64,000 nucleotides of DNA from Sepiola atlantica (Eukaryota; Mollusca; Cephalopoda; Sepiida; Sepiolidae). The position numbers and the translations under genes are program-made. Below, one piece after another: positions 1 to 12,427 of the stretch (its first letter is position 1; every line of letters starts with the position of its first letter). The notes beneath the pieces were generated by a model, which did no database searches, was not told where the DNA came from, and saw only the letters and a program-made list of their open reading frames with translations. The stretch lies in the NCBI GenBank assembly GCA_963556195.1, contig OY744516.1, positions 37,799,778 through 37,863,777 on the forward strand, in the 5' to 3' direction.

Positions 1-640
1 CATACTCTCTCTCTCCCTCTCTCTCTCTCTCTCTTCTCGTCGTGTGGTACGCGCGATGCTGACTTACTCTCTTTCTTTCCCCCATCCCTTCTTCTGTGTC
101 CCCACTCCTCCCCCGGAGTGGGGTGGTACGGGCAATTGTAATTCGTCGTTTTAGTTTCTCTTTAGATCTTATCTACACTAAAGAAAACCATTAGCCTCTC
201 TTTCTCTATTGGACCACCCCTCGAGTTGACATCCATCGTATCTAAAAGACCCATGACCAAATTGTTCAGCTGGTCAAACTCATCCATTGTATCTGGATAA
301 GTGCTACAGACAACCTACACGCTCTCTCCCGCCAGGCTGGCGCCGTCTCTCGGCCAAGGTTTGGACAGTCAAAAATATGTACTAGCTCCCAGACTTCCAC
401 TTGTTTCTACGTGGGGCCTGATCTCCCCGATGCATTCCAGTGCACCCCGGGGTGCAGACTCCGTCGCTGAAACCACTGTTTCACAGCGTTTTCCCCTAAC
501 AAGAAGGTGTGTATGCGGGCTTTATAGAAAGGCAGGAGTTGCTTGAAAGTTTAAATAAAAGGTTTTATTGGATTGATGGACGTTTCTGTCTGGTTGTGTA
601 GAGGCGTTCAGGTTAAGAAATATGAATGAATGATACGGGG
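1..640. other. Intergenic, CT-rich start and unrecognised sequence
   Basis: Bases 1-34 are a (CT)n tract. Bases 200-560 have a more balanced base composition and an open frame of 81 codons at 301-546 with no recognisable motif. No gene is supported here. Confidence 0.4.
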
Positions 641-1700
641 TTACAGAGTGTTTGAGAAGAAAATCTCTTGATGTACTCACATCTTAAAGTATAGACTAAA
701 CTCATCGTTTCAACCGATCACATGATTTACAAGCATTGTGGCATTTTCTGTTGACATAAAAATCGATAAAATTGGTAAAACCTAGCTTATTGCAAATGGA
801 TTCATAGTTGATTTACGTGGTTAAAACTGATCACGTGATTTACAAGCATTGTGACATTTTCTGTTGCAATGAGAATCGATGACATTTTTTAAACCTGTCT
901 TATCTTGAATCAATTGATTATTGATTTACATTGTTTTAACCGATTACGTGATTTATAAGCATTGTGATATTTTCTATTGCAATAAGAATCGATAAAATTG
1001 ATAAAAACTAGCTTATTCTGAATGGATTCATAATTGATTTATATCGTTTTAACCGTACACGTGATTTACAAGCATTGTGGCATTTTTCTGTTGCAATGAG
1101 AATCGATAAAATTGGTTAAACCTAGCGTATTTCGAATCAATTCATAATTGATTCACATCGTTTTAACTGTTCACGTGATTTACAGGCATTATAGCATTTT
1201 CTGTTGCAATGAGAATCGATTGAATTTGTCAAAACTAGCGTATTCCGAATCGATTAATAATGTATTTATATCGTTTTAACTGTTCACGTGATTTACAGGC
1301 GTCGTGACGTTTACTTGTTGCGATGAGAATCGATAAAATTGGTGAAACGTTGCGTATTCTGAATGGATTTATAATTTATTTTAATGGGTTCAACCGATCA
1401 CGTGATTTACAAGCATTGTGGCATTTTCTATTGCGATGAGAATCAATTAAATTGGTGAAACCTAGCGTATTATGAATCGATTAATAATCGGTTCAACCGA
1501 TCACGTGATTTACAAGCATTGTGGCATTTACTTGTTCCAATGCGAATCGATAAAATTGGTGAGAAGTAGTGTATTCTGAATTGATTCCTATTTACAAGCA
1601 TTGTGGAATTTTCTTTTGCAATGACAATCGATAAAATTGATAAAAAATAACGTATTGCGAATGGATTAATAATGCCATAAATACGTTATTGGAGTTGATT
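640..1700. repeat. Degenerate tandem array, unit about 112 bp, with E-box-like core
   Basis: About eight to nine diverged units. Each carries a CACGTG or near-CACGTG palindrome in the context TCACGTGATTTACAAGCATT, then a TTTCTGTTGCAATGAGAATC-type segment and an AATCGAT box. The E-box recurs near 725, 831, 944, 1058, 1171, 1283, 1398 and 1501. Confidence 0.8.
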
Positions 1701-1839
1701 TTAACTCGATTAGGTGTATAGCAGACGCTACTATGTGCGAACTTTCTTTCTTTGTTTACTTAGTCCTTCTTTGTCTTTGAGCTAGAGAAGAGAGGGTGAT
1801 CTCGTGAGAGCACGTTGGACGAAGATTCCGGCCAATCAG

Positions 1840-1990
1840 GGACCAACAGGTCAGCTTGACTACGCGTGATTTGACTGCCTATAAAAACAAGTCACGCACC
1901 CTTCTTTCTCTCTTTTTTCCCGCTTTCGGGGTGAACGCACACAGAGGAGATCGTTTACACCCCCCATCGGTTCGACCGAGGAGGTGGGGG
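1840..1990 (+). promoter_or_regulatory. TATA-containing GC-richer stretch
   Basis: CCTATAAAAACAAG near 1879 follows a CCAATCAGG motif near 1831. The spacing resembles an LTR or core promoter. No coding sequence follows, so this may be the remains of an LTR. Confidence 0.3.
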
Positions 1991-2339
1991 AGGCAAAAGG
2001 TAATCTCTTTTAATTCCTACCACGAATGATGCACTATTCCGTCAAACACACACCATTTCAATTGCCACACAAAAATACATCAAACACGCTCGCATATACA
2101 CATTCGTACAAACATGAACTTTTGCACTGCTTAAAAATATGAACTCTACAAAATGTCTTAGTCAAATAAATTGTTTTGTTTTTAATATAAATGTTTTACT
2201 CTTAATTATTGATTTTGCTAAATACCATTCTTGTGTGTTAGCTTTATTATTCCTTCACTTTCTTTCTAATATAATTTAAGATAATAATAATGTTTTCTTT
2301 CTTTCCCTTTGTTTGTTTTAATCTATTAATTATATCCAC

Positions 2340-2470
2340 ACGTGGCCACTCCGACCAATCCACACGTAGTCGGGCCACGTCGAACAGTGGGAATGACATG
2401 CTGCTATAAAGGCATCTCTCCCACAACCTTTGGTCGAGGGATTCATTCTCCCATAACCATTTGTCCGGCA
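2340..2470 (+). promoter_or_regulatory. Second CCAAT/TATA-like block
   Basis: GACCAATCC near 2352 and CTATAAAGG near 2403 lie about 50 bases apart in GC-richer sequence between two tandem arrays. Promoter function is only inferred. Confidence 0.25.
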
Positions 2471-2559
2471 ATCCATCGTCACTTTGGTTTATCCATCGTT
2501 AAACGTTCGAAAGGTGTATTTTATTTAGCCTTATGGCATGATAATAATGAATTTTGAAA

Positions 2560-3460
2560 GTTAATGTAACTTAAGCGGAATTCGTGAATGCCTCTAAAAA
2601 TGACGTTATTGGAGTTCATTTTCGCTTGATTTGGTGATTTCTTTTAGCTTTTTGGCATCACAATAATGAATTTTGAAAGTTAATGTAACTTCAGCCGACT
2701 TCCTTAATAACTACTAAAAACAAGTTATTGGAGTTGATTTTCATTCATTCGATTAGGTGATTTTTCTTAACTTACGTAATTTAGAAAGTTAAAGTTACTT
2801 CAGCGGAATTTGTGAATAACTACTAACAACATGTAATTGGAGTTGATTTTCACTCCATTCGATATTTTGTTTAGCTTTGTGGCATCAGAATAATGACTTT
2901 TGAATGTCAACGTAACTTCAGCGAAATTCGTCAATACCTCTTAAAAAACGTTACTGGGGTTGATTTTCACTCGATTCAGTGATTTTTTTTAGTTTTGTGG
3001 CATCACAATAATGAATTTTGAAAGTTAAAGTTACTTCAGCGCAATTCGTGAATAACTAGTAAAAACACGTTATTGGAGTTGATTTTCACTCAATTCCGTG
3101 ATTTTTTTTCTTTTAACTGAGTGACATCACAATAATTAATTTTATGAGTTGAAGTTAATTCAGCGCAATTCGTGCGTTATGCACGAATTGCGCTGAATGA
3201 ACTTTTACTGGAAAGGGGGCATTTGGAGTTGATTTTTACTCGCATCCATGATATTTTAAACCTTTGTGGAATAATAATAATAAATTATGAAAGTTAAATT
3301 ACTTCAACGGAATTCGTGAATAACTATTAAAAACACGTTATTGAGGTTGATTTTCATTCGATTCGGTATTTTTTATATCTTTGTAGCATCACAATAATAA
3401 ATTTTGAAAGTTAAAATTACTTCAGCAAAATTCATGAATCACTATAATACTACGTTTCTA
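2560..3460. repeat. Degenerate tandem array, unit about 120 bp
   Basis: Roughly seven to eight diverged units built on TTATTGGAGTTGATTTTCAC, GTGGCATCACAATAATGAAT and ACTTCAGCGGAATTCGTGAA. It differs in sequence from the array at 640-1700. Bases 3148-3203 form a near-perfect hairpin (arms of about 23 bp around GTTAT) made from the CAGCGCAATTCGTGC part of the unit. Confidence 0.8.
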
Positions 3461-3949
3461 GGTAGACAAATCTCGTGTGCCTATATTGGGGAGAATGAAA
3501 TTGTCAATCAGCCAGAGAAATCTTGAACTTAAGCTTAACTTAAGCTATTCAGTAGAGTGCCGATTATAATCAAATTTTAATTTGACTTAATTTTAGGTTT
3601 ATTAATCTTTCATTTATTTATTTCCGAAGTTAGTTTTAATTTGATTTAGAAAAAAATGTAATCCTCGTTTTGATTTTGTAGCAAATTTAATTTTCTGAAA
3701 CTTAAATAATTTAAACCACGTAGGTTGATTTCAATGATATTCAATGATTTTAATGATGTCTTATATAGATGATCCAGAGAAATGAATACAAAATAGATCA
3801 AGGTCAGGGAATTTGGGATTTCAGGAAAATACTGGGGAAATTATGGTCTTAATCTGGAGTAAGTGGAATAGAACACCTTAAATTGGTTTTTGAGAATCAG
3901 TCAAATAAATTTCACAGCTTAAAATTCATATTCACTTATTTATTACTGA

Positions 3950-4250
3950 CTAGCAGGTCTACCCGGTGTTGCCCGGGGCATAAAAATAGAAGAGGTTAAA
4001 AAGTGTGTGTAACATCCACTTATAATATAACGAGCACCTTCTCTGTCTGCCTGTCCGTCTTGGAGATTTTTTGTAAACGGGAGGGGGGAGGGGGGGAGAG
4101 GTAATTACTATTTAATTAATTTCAAAGTCAGAAACATAACAAATACATTAGGGCACATATTAACGACTAAATAAACAATAAATAATTTCGGCGCCGAGGC
4201 CGTGATTCGAACTCGCAAAAATCCCACCCACCCCCCAATTTTTTTTTCTT
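3950..4250 (+). repeat. Dispersed repeat with TACCCGGTGTTGCCCGGG motif
   Basis: The motif at 3960-3978 is the well-known end sequence of a repeat found in many invertebrate genomes. It is followed by a C-rich strip and, near 4200, a minus-strand B-box-like GAGTTCGAATC. I cannot assign the element class. Confidence 0.35.
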
Positions 4251-5136
4251 TTTAAACAAAAAGTATTCGGAGAATTAAAATTTTTTTTTTAAAACTAAAA
4301 ATGTCTCACCACCCAAGAACGCGGCAGCCTAGCAAAAATAGAGGACCGTTAGGGAGTCTATTTTCGCTAGTCTTTATATTAAAACTCATATCTCTCTATC
4401 CCTATCAACCCGTCTCTCTCTCTTTCTCTCTTTCTCTCTTTCCTCTTCCGCATTTTCCACACCCCTCTCCGTCACCACTCTTTCACATCCGCCCTGCCAA
4501 TTCCTCTCTCTTGTTTTAATATAATGAAGATAATAATAATGTAAGTTTCAAAGTTATTGCACAGAGTTTCTTCACCACCTACTTTCTCAAAAATATAATG
4601 AAATTTATATTTGTTTGAATTTATTCCGGGGTTCGCCGAGTTTCTTATCGTCTCCCTCTTTCTATATTTATTTTAGTGTATTCTCTGGCAACACTAAGTT
4701 CCTTGTCTTTCCCTTCCCCATCAAGCATATACCACATTGGAAATGTACTTGTGTATTATTGTACACACCTGCTCTTTCTAGGATATTGAACACTGACTCC
4801 CGAGCAACGCCGAGTACCTTTTTTGGTATACAAAAGTATAACAAAATACAGTGAAACACTTTCTCCTGAATGCGGAACGCGACGGCGGAAATGAGCACCG
4901 CTCCAAAAGAAGACTTCCAGAGGTGTTTCCGGCAGTGGATGGATCGGTGGGTTAAGTGTGTGCAAGGGGCCTACTTTCAAGTGGATTAGGGTCCCAACCC
5001 TGTCAGGTATTTAAAATATTTTATCTGGCCTAAGGTCGGATACTTTTTAGACAGGCCTCGTATATGTGTATTGTTACGATCGAGTCGTATGATTGGAGAA
5101 AGGAAAAGAGTGCCCTCGCGAGTCTTGCCCTCGCCC

Positions 5137-5139
<3 letters not shown>

Positions 5140-5181
<42 letters not shown>
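5140..5181. repeat. (GA)n microsatellite
   Basis: About 20 GA units, producing Leu/Ser-rich false open frames on the minus strand. Confidence 0.95.
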
Positions 5182-5184
<3 letters not shown>

Positions 5185-6257
5185 CTCCTCCGACACAACT
5201 ACTAAGAGAGAAAGAAGGCGTACGTGAACAACAGTGACCATGGCATGCTTGGCCTTTTCTTACACTTTTCAGTTGATACTTGATGTAGTTTAAAATAAAA
5301 GCGGTCCGGAAAATGGATATAATAAAACAATAAAGAAGGATACGAGTGGTCATAGCGTACAGTATACTAATTCCTGGGCCTAACACCACGTCGGAAAATT
5401 AATGGACTTTAATATAATAAGAAGTCAGTTAGAGAAAATACTTTGAAGCGTTCGTTTGGTCGAGAAAGTCCTTTTACAAAAACGCGGATACGCTTGCTAA
5501 CCACATTGGAAGACGGAATCATCCTTTTCTGTCTACTAACGTGTGATTTAATAAGGACAAGTTTGATATCGATATATCCCTCAGTTAAATAAAGAAACCC
5601 CTCTTATCTCTCTCCATACATATTCGCACATTGGCCAACGAACTTTTTTCCATTTTTCATGTTGACACACACATCGCATCTAATTTCGTAAACAAAAATA
5701 CGTCTATCTTCTATCCTTCGAGGACCACATTTCTGAAATAAAAGTTTCTTCAGTTTTATATATCTTTTTTTGTGCTTCTTTCACTGTGTATTGTGTTTCG
5801 TGTTTTTGCTTATCTGATCTCATCCGACAGACAACTCCTCTAGACAACAAAACATCATTAGCTAGACTGAAGGAGTTGCAAAAAGGGCCAAAAATATAAA
5901 TATCTTTAGTCAGGAACACGGGTTGTGACAGTATATATGTATGGATGTCTATTTGCATGTGTTATATATCTTTGTGCATGTATATAATGTGTGTGAATAC
6001 ATGTATATATTTTTATTTGTGTGTGCATATATGTTTATTATATAATTTTTTAAATATATTTTTCATATATATATTTTATTTGTGTATGTATATAATATAT
6101 CTATATGGATATTTGTGCATCTATGTGCATGTATAGTTGTATGATCATATTTTTTGTGTGAATATGTGTATGTTTTTGCATACCTTTAGATTTGAGTGTC
6201 TATATATGCCTATATTTATTAAAATGTGTGTATATACATTAGGATTAGTTAATATAT

Positions 6258-6260
<3 letters not shown>

Positions 6261-6313
<53 letters not shown>

Positions 6314-6316
6314 ATA
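6261..6316. repeat. (TA)n microsatellite
   Basis: About 28 units. The preceding 5930-6260 is TG/TA-rich simple sequence. Confidence 0.95.
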
Positions 6317-7134
6317 CTCACAGACTCATACATAATTGATTCAAAGTTCTGCATTCGGTTATATAGGTTGGATTATATAATCAGAAATACATCAAAATAT
6401 ATCCTACCTGATGCGTTATGGCTGTATCATTATCTTTATTGTCCATGTTTCGTTTTCAATTTCTTTATATTGAGTGGAAAATCGGCCAGGACCCTGTAAA
6501 AATTGGTTTATGCATATTTTGCATAGGCGAGAAAAACCTTGTTGTAAAAAAGTTGGATATATTATTTTTTGAAAAAAAGAATAATAACATTTAAAAAAAC
6601 TAAGAAGTGAGTATATTTTTCATTGTTGTAATTAGTCAATAGAACCGTTGCTAATTTTAATTGTATCCATGTCAATAATTATTTTTTATTTAATTAGTCA
6701 GTTCATATGATTAATCTCTCTATCAAACAATGCGGCTGCTATGTAACTGAAATTAAAACTTTGAATGACTACGTACCAAGGGACTCTTTTACATTTTTCA
6801 GTTTGAAATAATGCAGTGAGTTCATTCTATAATCATTTTTGTTGCTAATACAAAGAGAATAAACGGTTAATATTTGGAAAAGTATCTTATTAGATGAAAT
6901 TTCTCGTTGAATATGGTATGTAACCGATTAAATTGATTTGAATAGCATAATTTTGTTTATTAAGACTAAGACTGAAAATGACAGTAATTCACAGGCTAAG
7001 CAGAATCAAATATCGATTTGTGAAATGAAATGCGATTTAGATCTAACGTTGAATATCCAACTAACTTTTCATTATTTATTAGATATATTAACTTAAATAA
7101 ATATCTATCTTTTTCTGTTCATAACTATCCACCT

Positions 7135-7138
<4 letters not shown>

Positions 7139-7226
<88 letters not shown>

Positions 7227-7251
7227 GATTAATGTCTCTCTACCCTCAGAA

Positions 7252-7328
<77 letters not shown>
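7139..7328. repeat. Two (TA)n tracts with a 30-bp interruption
   Basis: Tracts 7139-7224 and 7257-7328. They generate Tyr-Ile repeat frames on both strands that are not genes. Confidence 0.95.
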
Positions 7329-7331
<3 letters not shown>

Positions 7332-7463
7332 GACAGGCTTCATTAAAATCCACGGAGTTCTGCTTTTTTTAGATTTTCTTGGTTAGTCGTTCGACTCTTC
7401 GAGCAATTTTACGATCGTGTGGTAGTAGCTGGTGCAGTATAGCACCCATCGTTATGGTTTGGG

Positions 7464-7513
7464 TCAAATCTCGAGCGCTTTCGGACGTCTCGTCCATCTT
7501 CAGGAGGTTGATT
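7464..7513 (-). ncRNA. Predicted type I hammerhead ribozyme motif, minimal stem III
   Basis: On the minus strand: CTGAAGA (7503-7497), stem II GGAC/GTCC with a short loop, GAAA (7482-7479), self-complementary AGCGCT as a 2-bp stem III, then cleavage triplet CTC (7475-7473). Stem I forms from CTC/GAG next to the core, then an internal bulge and AAAT/ATTT. Core bases match the hammerhead consensus. It lies about 140 bp beyond a (TA)n tract and downstream of the gene. Such minimal forms are known from Penelope-like elements and act as dimers. Not folded computationally. Confidence 0.5.
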
Positions 7514-7993
7514 TTAGCTAATATGGGTCCTTTTCCGCTTCCATTTTTATAGCTTTTTTTTCTTATTCATTCTTTAATTTATTTATGTTTTATTGATTTA
7601 TATATGTATAGATTTTTCCCCCTTAAATGTTAATTGTTAAATACGGAAAGGGCATTAATGCCGGTCGTAAATGCGATTTTGTTTATCGTGGGTTGCGTTT
7701 TTCTAATATATAGTGCTTCGAATATTTTTAATCGGTTAGTGCAGTTATTTCTGTGTATAATTCGAGTGTTGTTAGTTAGTATTTTCCGAAGTTCGGTGGA
7801 TTTTATATTCTTATTGTGTGTGATGATGTGTTTCTGTATGGCGCTGGTTTGATTCATATGTATATATATGTGTGTGTATGTGTGTGTGTGTGCATGTGTA
7901 TTTGTATGCATGAAAGTGTGTTCTTATGCATGGTGCAATGAAGCGGAAAGAGCATTTATATTAAGTACAAAGTCAAGGAAATACGATAAAATA

Positions 7994-8003
7994 TTTATTT
8001 ATT
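7994..8003 (-). promoter_or_regulatory. Candidate polyadenylation signals
   Basis: Two overlapping AATAAA hexamers on the minus strand, about 145-155 bases after the stop of the terminal exon. The position is right for a 3' UTR end, but AATAAA is common in AT-rich DNA. Confidence 0.4.
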
Positions 8004-8147
8004 TTCTTAATTTGTTGACTACAATTTGTTAGCCTTCTTAATTAAGTAGATCAATATTAGTTTTCGCTTGTCCTTTTGTCGTTGCGGTTGTTACATTTCT
8101 GATTTTTCAGTTCTTCTTGGATGTACACTAGCAATTCATTTGAAACC

Positions 8148-8246
8148 TCAAGTAATCACCAAATACAGCAGAACGCCTGCAAGGAATATACTTCTCATAG
8201 AAAGACCAAACATGTTCCATACACTGATTCCTGATTTTGACGATAC
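8148..8246 (-). CDS. Terminal exon: hydrophobic C-terminal tail
   Basis: 99 bp: 32 codons and TGA, opened by acceptor cttatatacttgcag (8261-8247). Phase 0 gives VSSKSGISVWNMFGLSMRSI, then FLAGVLLYLVIT and a stop. A short Ser-rich lead followed by a C-terminal hydrophobic run is typical of a GPI-anchor signal or a tail membrane anchor, and some MOXD1-type proteins end in such a run. The exon is in phase with the 17784-17822 exon. Intron sequence upstream stays open for a while, which makes a longer 96-residue frame that is not real. AATAAA polyadenylation signals follow about 150 bases downstream. Confidence 0.6.
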   Translation of the reverse strand, partial: VSSKSGISVWNMFGLSMRSIFLAGVLLYLVIT

Positions 8247-9019
8247 CTGCAAGTATATAAGAAGAATTATAATAATTTCTATAATTTTAATCACGAAATG
8301 TATGTCTGTCCGTCCGATTTTCACGCTTTCTCCATCCAATCGAAACAAAGTTTTTAGAATGAGTTCTGTGTGGAAGCCAAAGCCAGGCAGATGTTCAATA
8401 ATGTGCTGTAATTCTTTTAAAAAGTTAAAATCGCCCAAAGGCGAAAATTCTCCCCTGCCGAGGACAGAGGAAATCTGACGCGATCCTTTATACGTTATGC
8501 CTTTTCACTTATCCTTAATAGGATAGTTAATTAATTAATTAAGAGAAATTTAGCCTCTTTCTCATGTATAAGTTATTTCTCTCCCAAAATAAAACCTTTA
8601 AAAACTCTCAGCGAACGTCTCAAGTCTTCTTTCCGTGAAAAATTTATTTATCTAGTTAAACTGAAGAGAAGATCAAGAATCGATGCGGCTGCAACCATTG
8701 GACGAATCACCAAATGAAACACGGCGACGGCACCAACAACGGAAGAAGAAGAAGAAAAACAACGAAAAGAATCGTGCAGCGTCAGCCAGCAATGAAGAAG
8801 AAGAAAAACGAAGATAAATAAGGTATTTCACGGACTATATTTATTAGAGACATTTAAGCTTGTCGCTTGACAGGTAAAACAGAAGTAAACAACTAAGGAA
8901 TCAATATATACGCAAAAGAGCTTCGTAAAAGGAATGAATGAATGAATGCGAAAGACGCGTAGTAAAGAAGGGAGCGCAAATAGCGACGTATAAAGGGTTT
9001 AAGTAATTACAACGTTACA

Positions 9020-9130
9020 ATAATAATAACAACAATAATAATAAAAAAATAACAAATAAAAAAAATAATAAAATAATAATAATAATAAATAATAATAATA
9101 ATAAACATAATAATAAATAAAATAAAATAA

Positions 9131-9170
<40 letters not shown>
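9020..9170. repeat. (AAT)n-rich simple sequence
   Basis: Imperfect AAT/AATAA tract, uninterrupted AAT at about 9136-9168. Confidence 0.9.
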
Positions 9171-9730
9171 CTTAAAGAGGTACAAAATATCAGACGAAAT
9201 TGTAAACTTTATGGTGAAAACAATAGGAAAATGGAGACGACAACCGACAGCTGGAGGACAACACCTGACAGAAATAGGAATAGAGAAGAATATTTTCCAG
9301 TAAGAGTTCCTATATATTACCTTTTATCATATTTATGATGGCATTCAGCAACATACTCAGAAGGTTTAATATAAGATACAGATTTAAAGATACAAAGGAA
9401 AAAATAAACCAATTCTAAATATATGGATGACGTATTTGCAAAGAAAAAATAAAAAAATAAAAAAATTAGAAACACTAATTAATACAACTAGAATTTTAGT
9501 CAAGATATTGGAATAGAATTCGGAATGGAAAAAATGTGAACAACTTGAAATGAAGAAGGAAAATTTGATATAACGGAAGGCATAGGACGGCCATCATGAT
9601 GGAACTTGGGTAACACGTTAATTATATGAGCATTCTAGAAGCAGGCACCATCAAATAAACGAAGATGAAAGCGATGATTAAAAGAGAATACATGAGAAGA
9701 ACAAGTTAATTCCTTGAAACAGAATTATAT
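9168..9730 (+). pseudogene. LINE reverse transcriptase fragment (degenerate)
   Basis: With frame changes it reads KRYKISDEIVNF, then QHLTEIGIE...IFQ (the G-I-F-Q motif before the catalytic RT region) and YMDD-like text near 9420. It is the same LINE family as the fragment at 30170-31690. Many stops and indels; non-functional. Confidence 0.6.
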
Positions 9731-11440
9731 AGTATACACTTTTACCATCAAGATAGCACATCACTAATAAGAAAGTTATAACAGAGCCCCTTAATTTTCT
9801 TAAGAGGGTCGAAATCAAATAAAGTGTTTATAGTTTTGGTCAGTTGTCCTTCCGTTTGCTATGTTCGCTGTGTTGTTGTTTTAGTTGTTTTAGTTGCTCG
9901 AATCTCTTCACCTGTAAACTATTGTTGCATACCCTTTAATTTCTCGTACCTTTTTTTCTTCGTCGCGGAGGGGATGTTGTCTCGATGTCGTCTAGTGGTT
10001 GAGTTCTTTCTTCGTTTCTTTACTGCCGTGAACATCGCCGTCCGCTATGTCTGCAACAAAAACCTTCCTAACACGATTCACGAGGCAAACAATCTTTTAA
10101 ATTTTGATTAGTTTTATTCAGGCGTCAGTCTACCGTCGCTCTTGGAGAGGTTTCACTAACGTTGAAGGATATATCAAATTACTACTTTATCGTTATTAAT
10201 TTCTAGCTTGAGTCCTTAGCCATTCGAGGAGGGGGGGGGGAAGGAATCTCATGCCTGTATTCTCTTAGGGAATTTAATTCCCCTAATCATTTGCAGACTA
10301 CATTTAGAAATACGTCTGTTCAACTTGCTTCCAAAAACCAGACTGGCAAAACTCCGTTTTCCACACAAAAGCCCGTAACGTCACAGAACCCCTATGCGCA
10401 GGTGCACCTTGACCCTTGACCTGAGGTCTCGTCAACGTGGTGGCCCTGTCACCGCTTGTGAGCTCCGACTGTGAGAACAGCCCTATTTTGCACTCGGTTG
10501 TACGGGTTTACCCGCACCAAATCGCGCAAGTCAAACCAAACGATCCCCCACACATACGTCCACTTCAACATGCGTCCGGCCTCACAGGGCCATTCTCCAA
10601 CACTATTTGGTGTTAGTTTACTCAAGACGCAAAAGAGCAACTACAATTATTTTCTTTTTGGCTTTAATACTTGTCTATATTTATATGAAAGTAACACAAT
10701 AACCAGAATCCATTGTTGGTTCGTCATTGTTTCAGTAGATACTGATACTTGAATCTCTACAAAAGGTTTGTGTGTGTTTAAATACATGTGCATTACACAA
10801 ATTATTTTGTCTGTGGGTCTCTCTTACTATGTCTTAAGGTTTTTCGTATTTCATCTTCCTATTTTTCAGTGTGTTTGTCTATTTATCTATCTCGATTCCT
10901 CTTGCTTACGTAACGATTGATGTCAACAAACATTCATACCAATTCTTAATTGTCTAGGAAAGAATATATCCGGATACCTTTGTTACAGTTCAGAATTTTG
11001 TTTGTTTACCAAATCTTTATAAACTATTCCGTCTATTGTCCATTGACTGATGTCTTCAAAAATTCATAACGTAATTGCGTTTCACTAATGCTGTAACAAA
11101 CAAGATTTGACTTTTTATATTATAGTTTCAAGTATTCTGTTCTTCTTCAGTAAACAAATGACTAAATTAGGTCTTTTTAAATTTTTTTTTTACTAAAGGC
11201 CACTAAGGGACAAGGGTTAATGGTTTGTGTAAAGTGAATAGTGAGACAAATATCGTGAGGATTGCAGATCATGGTTAGATCTGGGCTGAAATTGATGTCT
11301 CAACAATAATTTGCTAACATTGGACTTGAAAACGGCTGGAAGGTAACCCAGTGGTATTGTGTTTCTACAGACGAACAATCCTTGAACTAGAAGTTCTATA
11401 TAGTTTATATGTTTTATAAGTAACCAGGCACTTCCCCCCA

Positions 11441-11790
11441 TTACACAACGTACTCCAAGCCGGAAGAAAGAGGACCAGAAAGATCTTCATCATTGCTCTT
11501 TGAAGTACTCCCATAGATAGTTGTGTCATATGCATGGATATAAACGGATGTTCTTAGAATGTGATTTTGGAGATCATTGATGAATATCAGGAAAAGGGTT
11601 GGGCCCAGAATGGAGCCTTGAGGCACGCAAGCATTGATACAATGTGCGTCAGACTTCTGAGCATCAGCAACTACTTTTATAAACCTACCACAGAGAAAGG
11701 ATTTGATAGTTAAGACCACATTTCCAGATATTCCATAACTAGCAAGCTTAGCAAGCAAACCTTTGTGTCAAACCTTATCAAAAGCCTTTG
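11441..11790 (-). pseudogene. Jockey/CR1-type LINE reverse transcriptase fragment
   Basis: Minus-strand frame with YGISGNVVLTIKSFL, PQGSILGPTLFLIFINDL and HAYDTTIYGS, where the catalytic YADD box has become HAYD. These are RT domains 4-5 of a Jockey/CR1-like non-LTR retrotransposon. It is truncated at both ends and closely related to 33420-34010. Confidence 0.8.
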
Positions 11791-11819
11791 AAAATTAATG
11801 GGTATGCACAATGCACTCG

Positions 11820-12148
11820 AAGCATGAACTGATTATGTAAAAAGGAAACATGATGAAGAGTGCGTGAACGATGCGATTAAAAGACTAAAGAAATAGAAAA
11901 TAGAACAGACGGAGAGGCTGATTACCGCCGCATAATGCAGCACCAATGTGATAAATACGGTGAATTTCAACGCTGGAAACAAAACAAGCGAAAAAGAAAT
12001 TGAAAAGAAATAAAAGTAATTGCACGCAAACACACATGGAGATGGCTACGAAAAGGACACATAAACAGAGAAATGGAATCGCTACTGACAGCCGCAAAAA
12101 ACAATGCGATAAAAACGAACTACATAAAAGCCCAAATATACAAGACCC
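11820..12148 (+). pseudogene. LINE ORF fragment upstream of the zinc-knuckle-like region
   Basis: Reads W.WLRKGHINREMESLLTAA and NNAIKTNYIKAQIYKTQ across frames, the linker that precedes the C-terminal Cys-His-like region in this LINE family (compare 13448-13747). Stops and frameshifts present. Confidence 0.6.
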
Positions 12149-12427
12149 AGTAAACAAATGACTAAATTAGGGCTTTTTTATTTTTATTTATTTTTTACTA
12201 AAGGCTACGGGTTAGGGTTAATGGGTTGTGTAAGGTTAATAGTGAGACACACACCTTGAGGATTGCAGATCATGGTTAGATCTGGGCTGAAATTGATGGG
12301 TCAACAATAATTTGCTAACATTGAACTTGAAAACGACCATGTTGTAGTCGGCTGGGAAGTAACCCAGTGGTATTGTGTTTCACAGATGAACAATTCTTGA
12401 ACTAGAAGTTCTATATAGTTTTAGGTA

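Larger units (their letters stand above)
11149..12148. repeat. Composite repeat block, copy 1 of a tandem duplication
   Basis: It starts at CAGTAAACAAATGACTAAAT and ends where the same words recur 1 kb later. Contents in order: a dispersed repeat (also at 59820-60160), a minus-strand LINE RT piece, and a plus-strand piece of another LINE. The same order recurs in 12149-13600. Confidence 0.75.

Noticed and set aside
301..546. 81-codon plus-strand frame as a gene
   Set aside because: It lacks an ATG at its start, has no recognisable domain and no supporting splice context.
5704..5958. Small ORFs in the 5.7-6.5 kb AT/TG-rich stretch
   Set aside because: Low-complexity composition, overlapping frames on both strands and no motif.
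7030..7386. Tyr-Ile repeat proteins (also 20485, 25520, 26668, 28045 and others)
   Set aside because: They are translations of (TA)n microsatellites, open on both strands.
8247..8438. Upstream extension of the terminal exon frame as coding
   Set aside because: A strong acceptor (tatacttgcag) lies at 8247. The upstream part is AT-rich intron including ILIIIIIE-type text that happens to be open.
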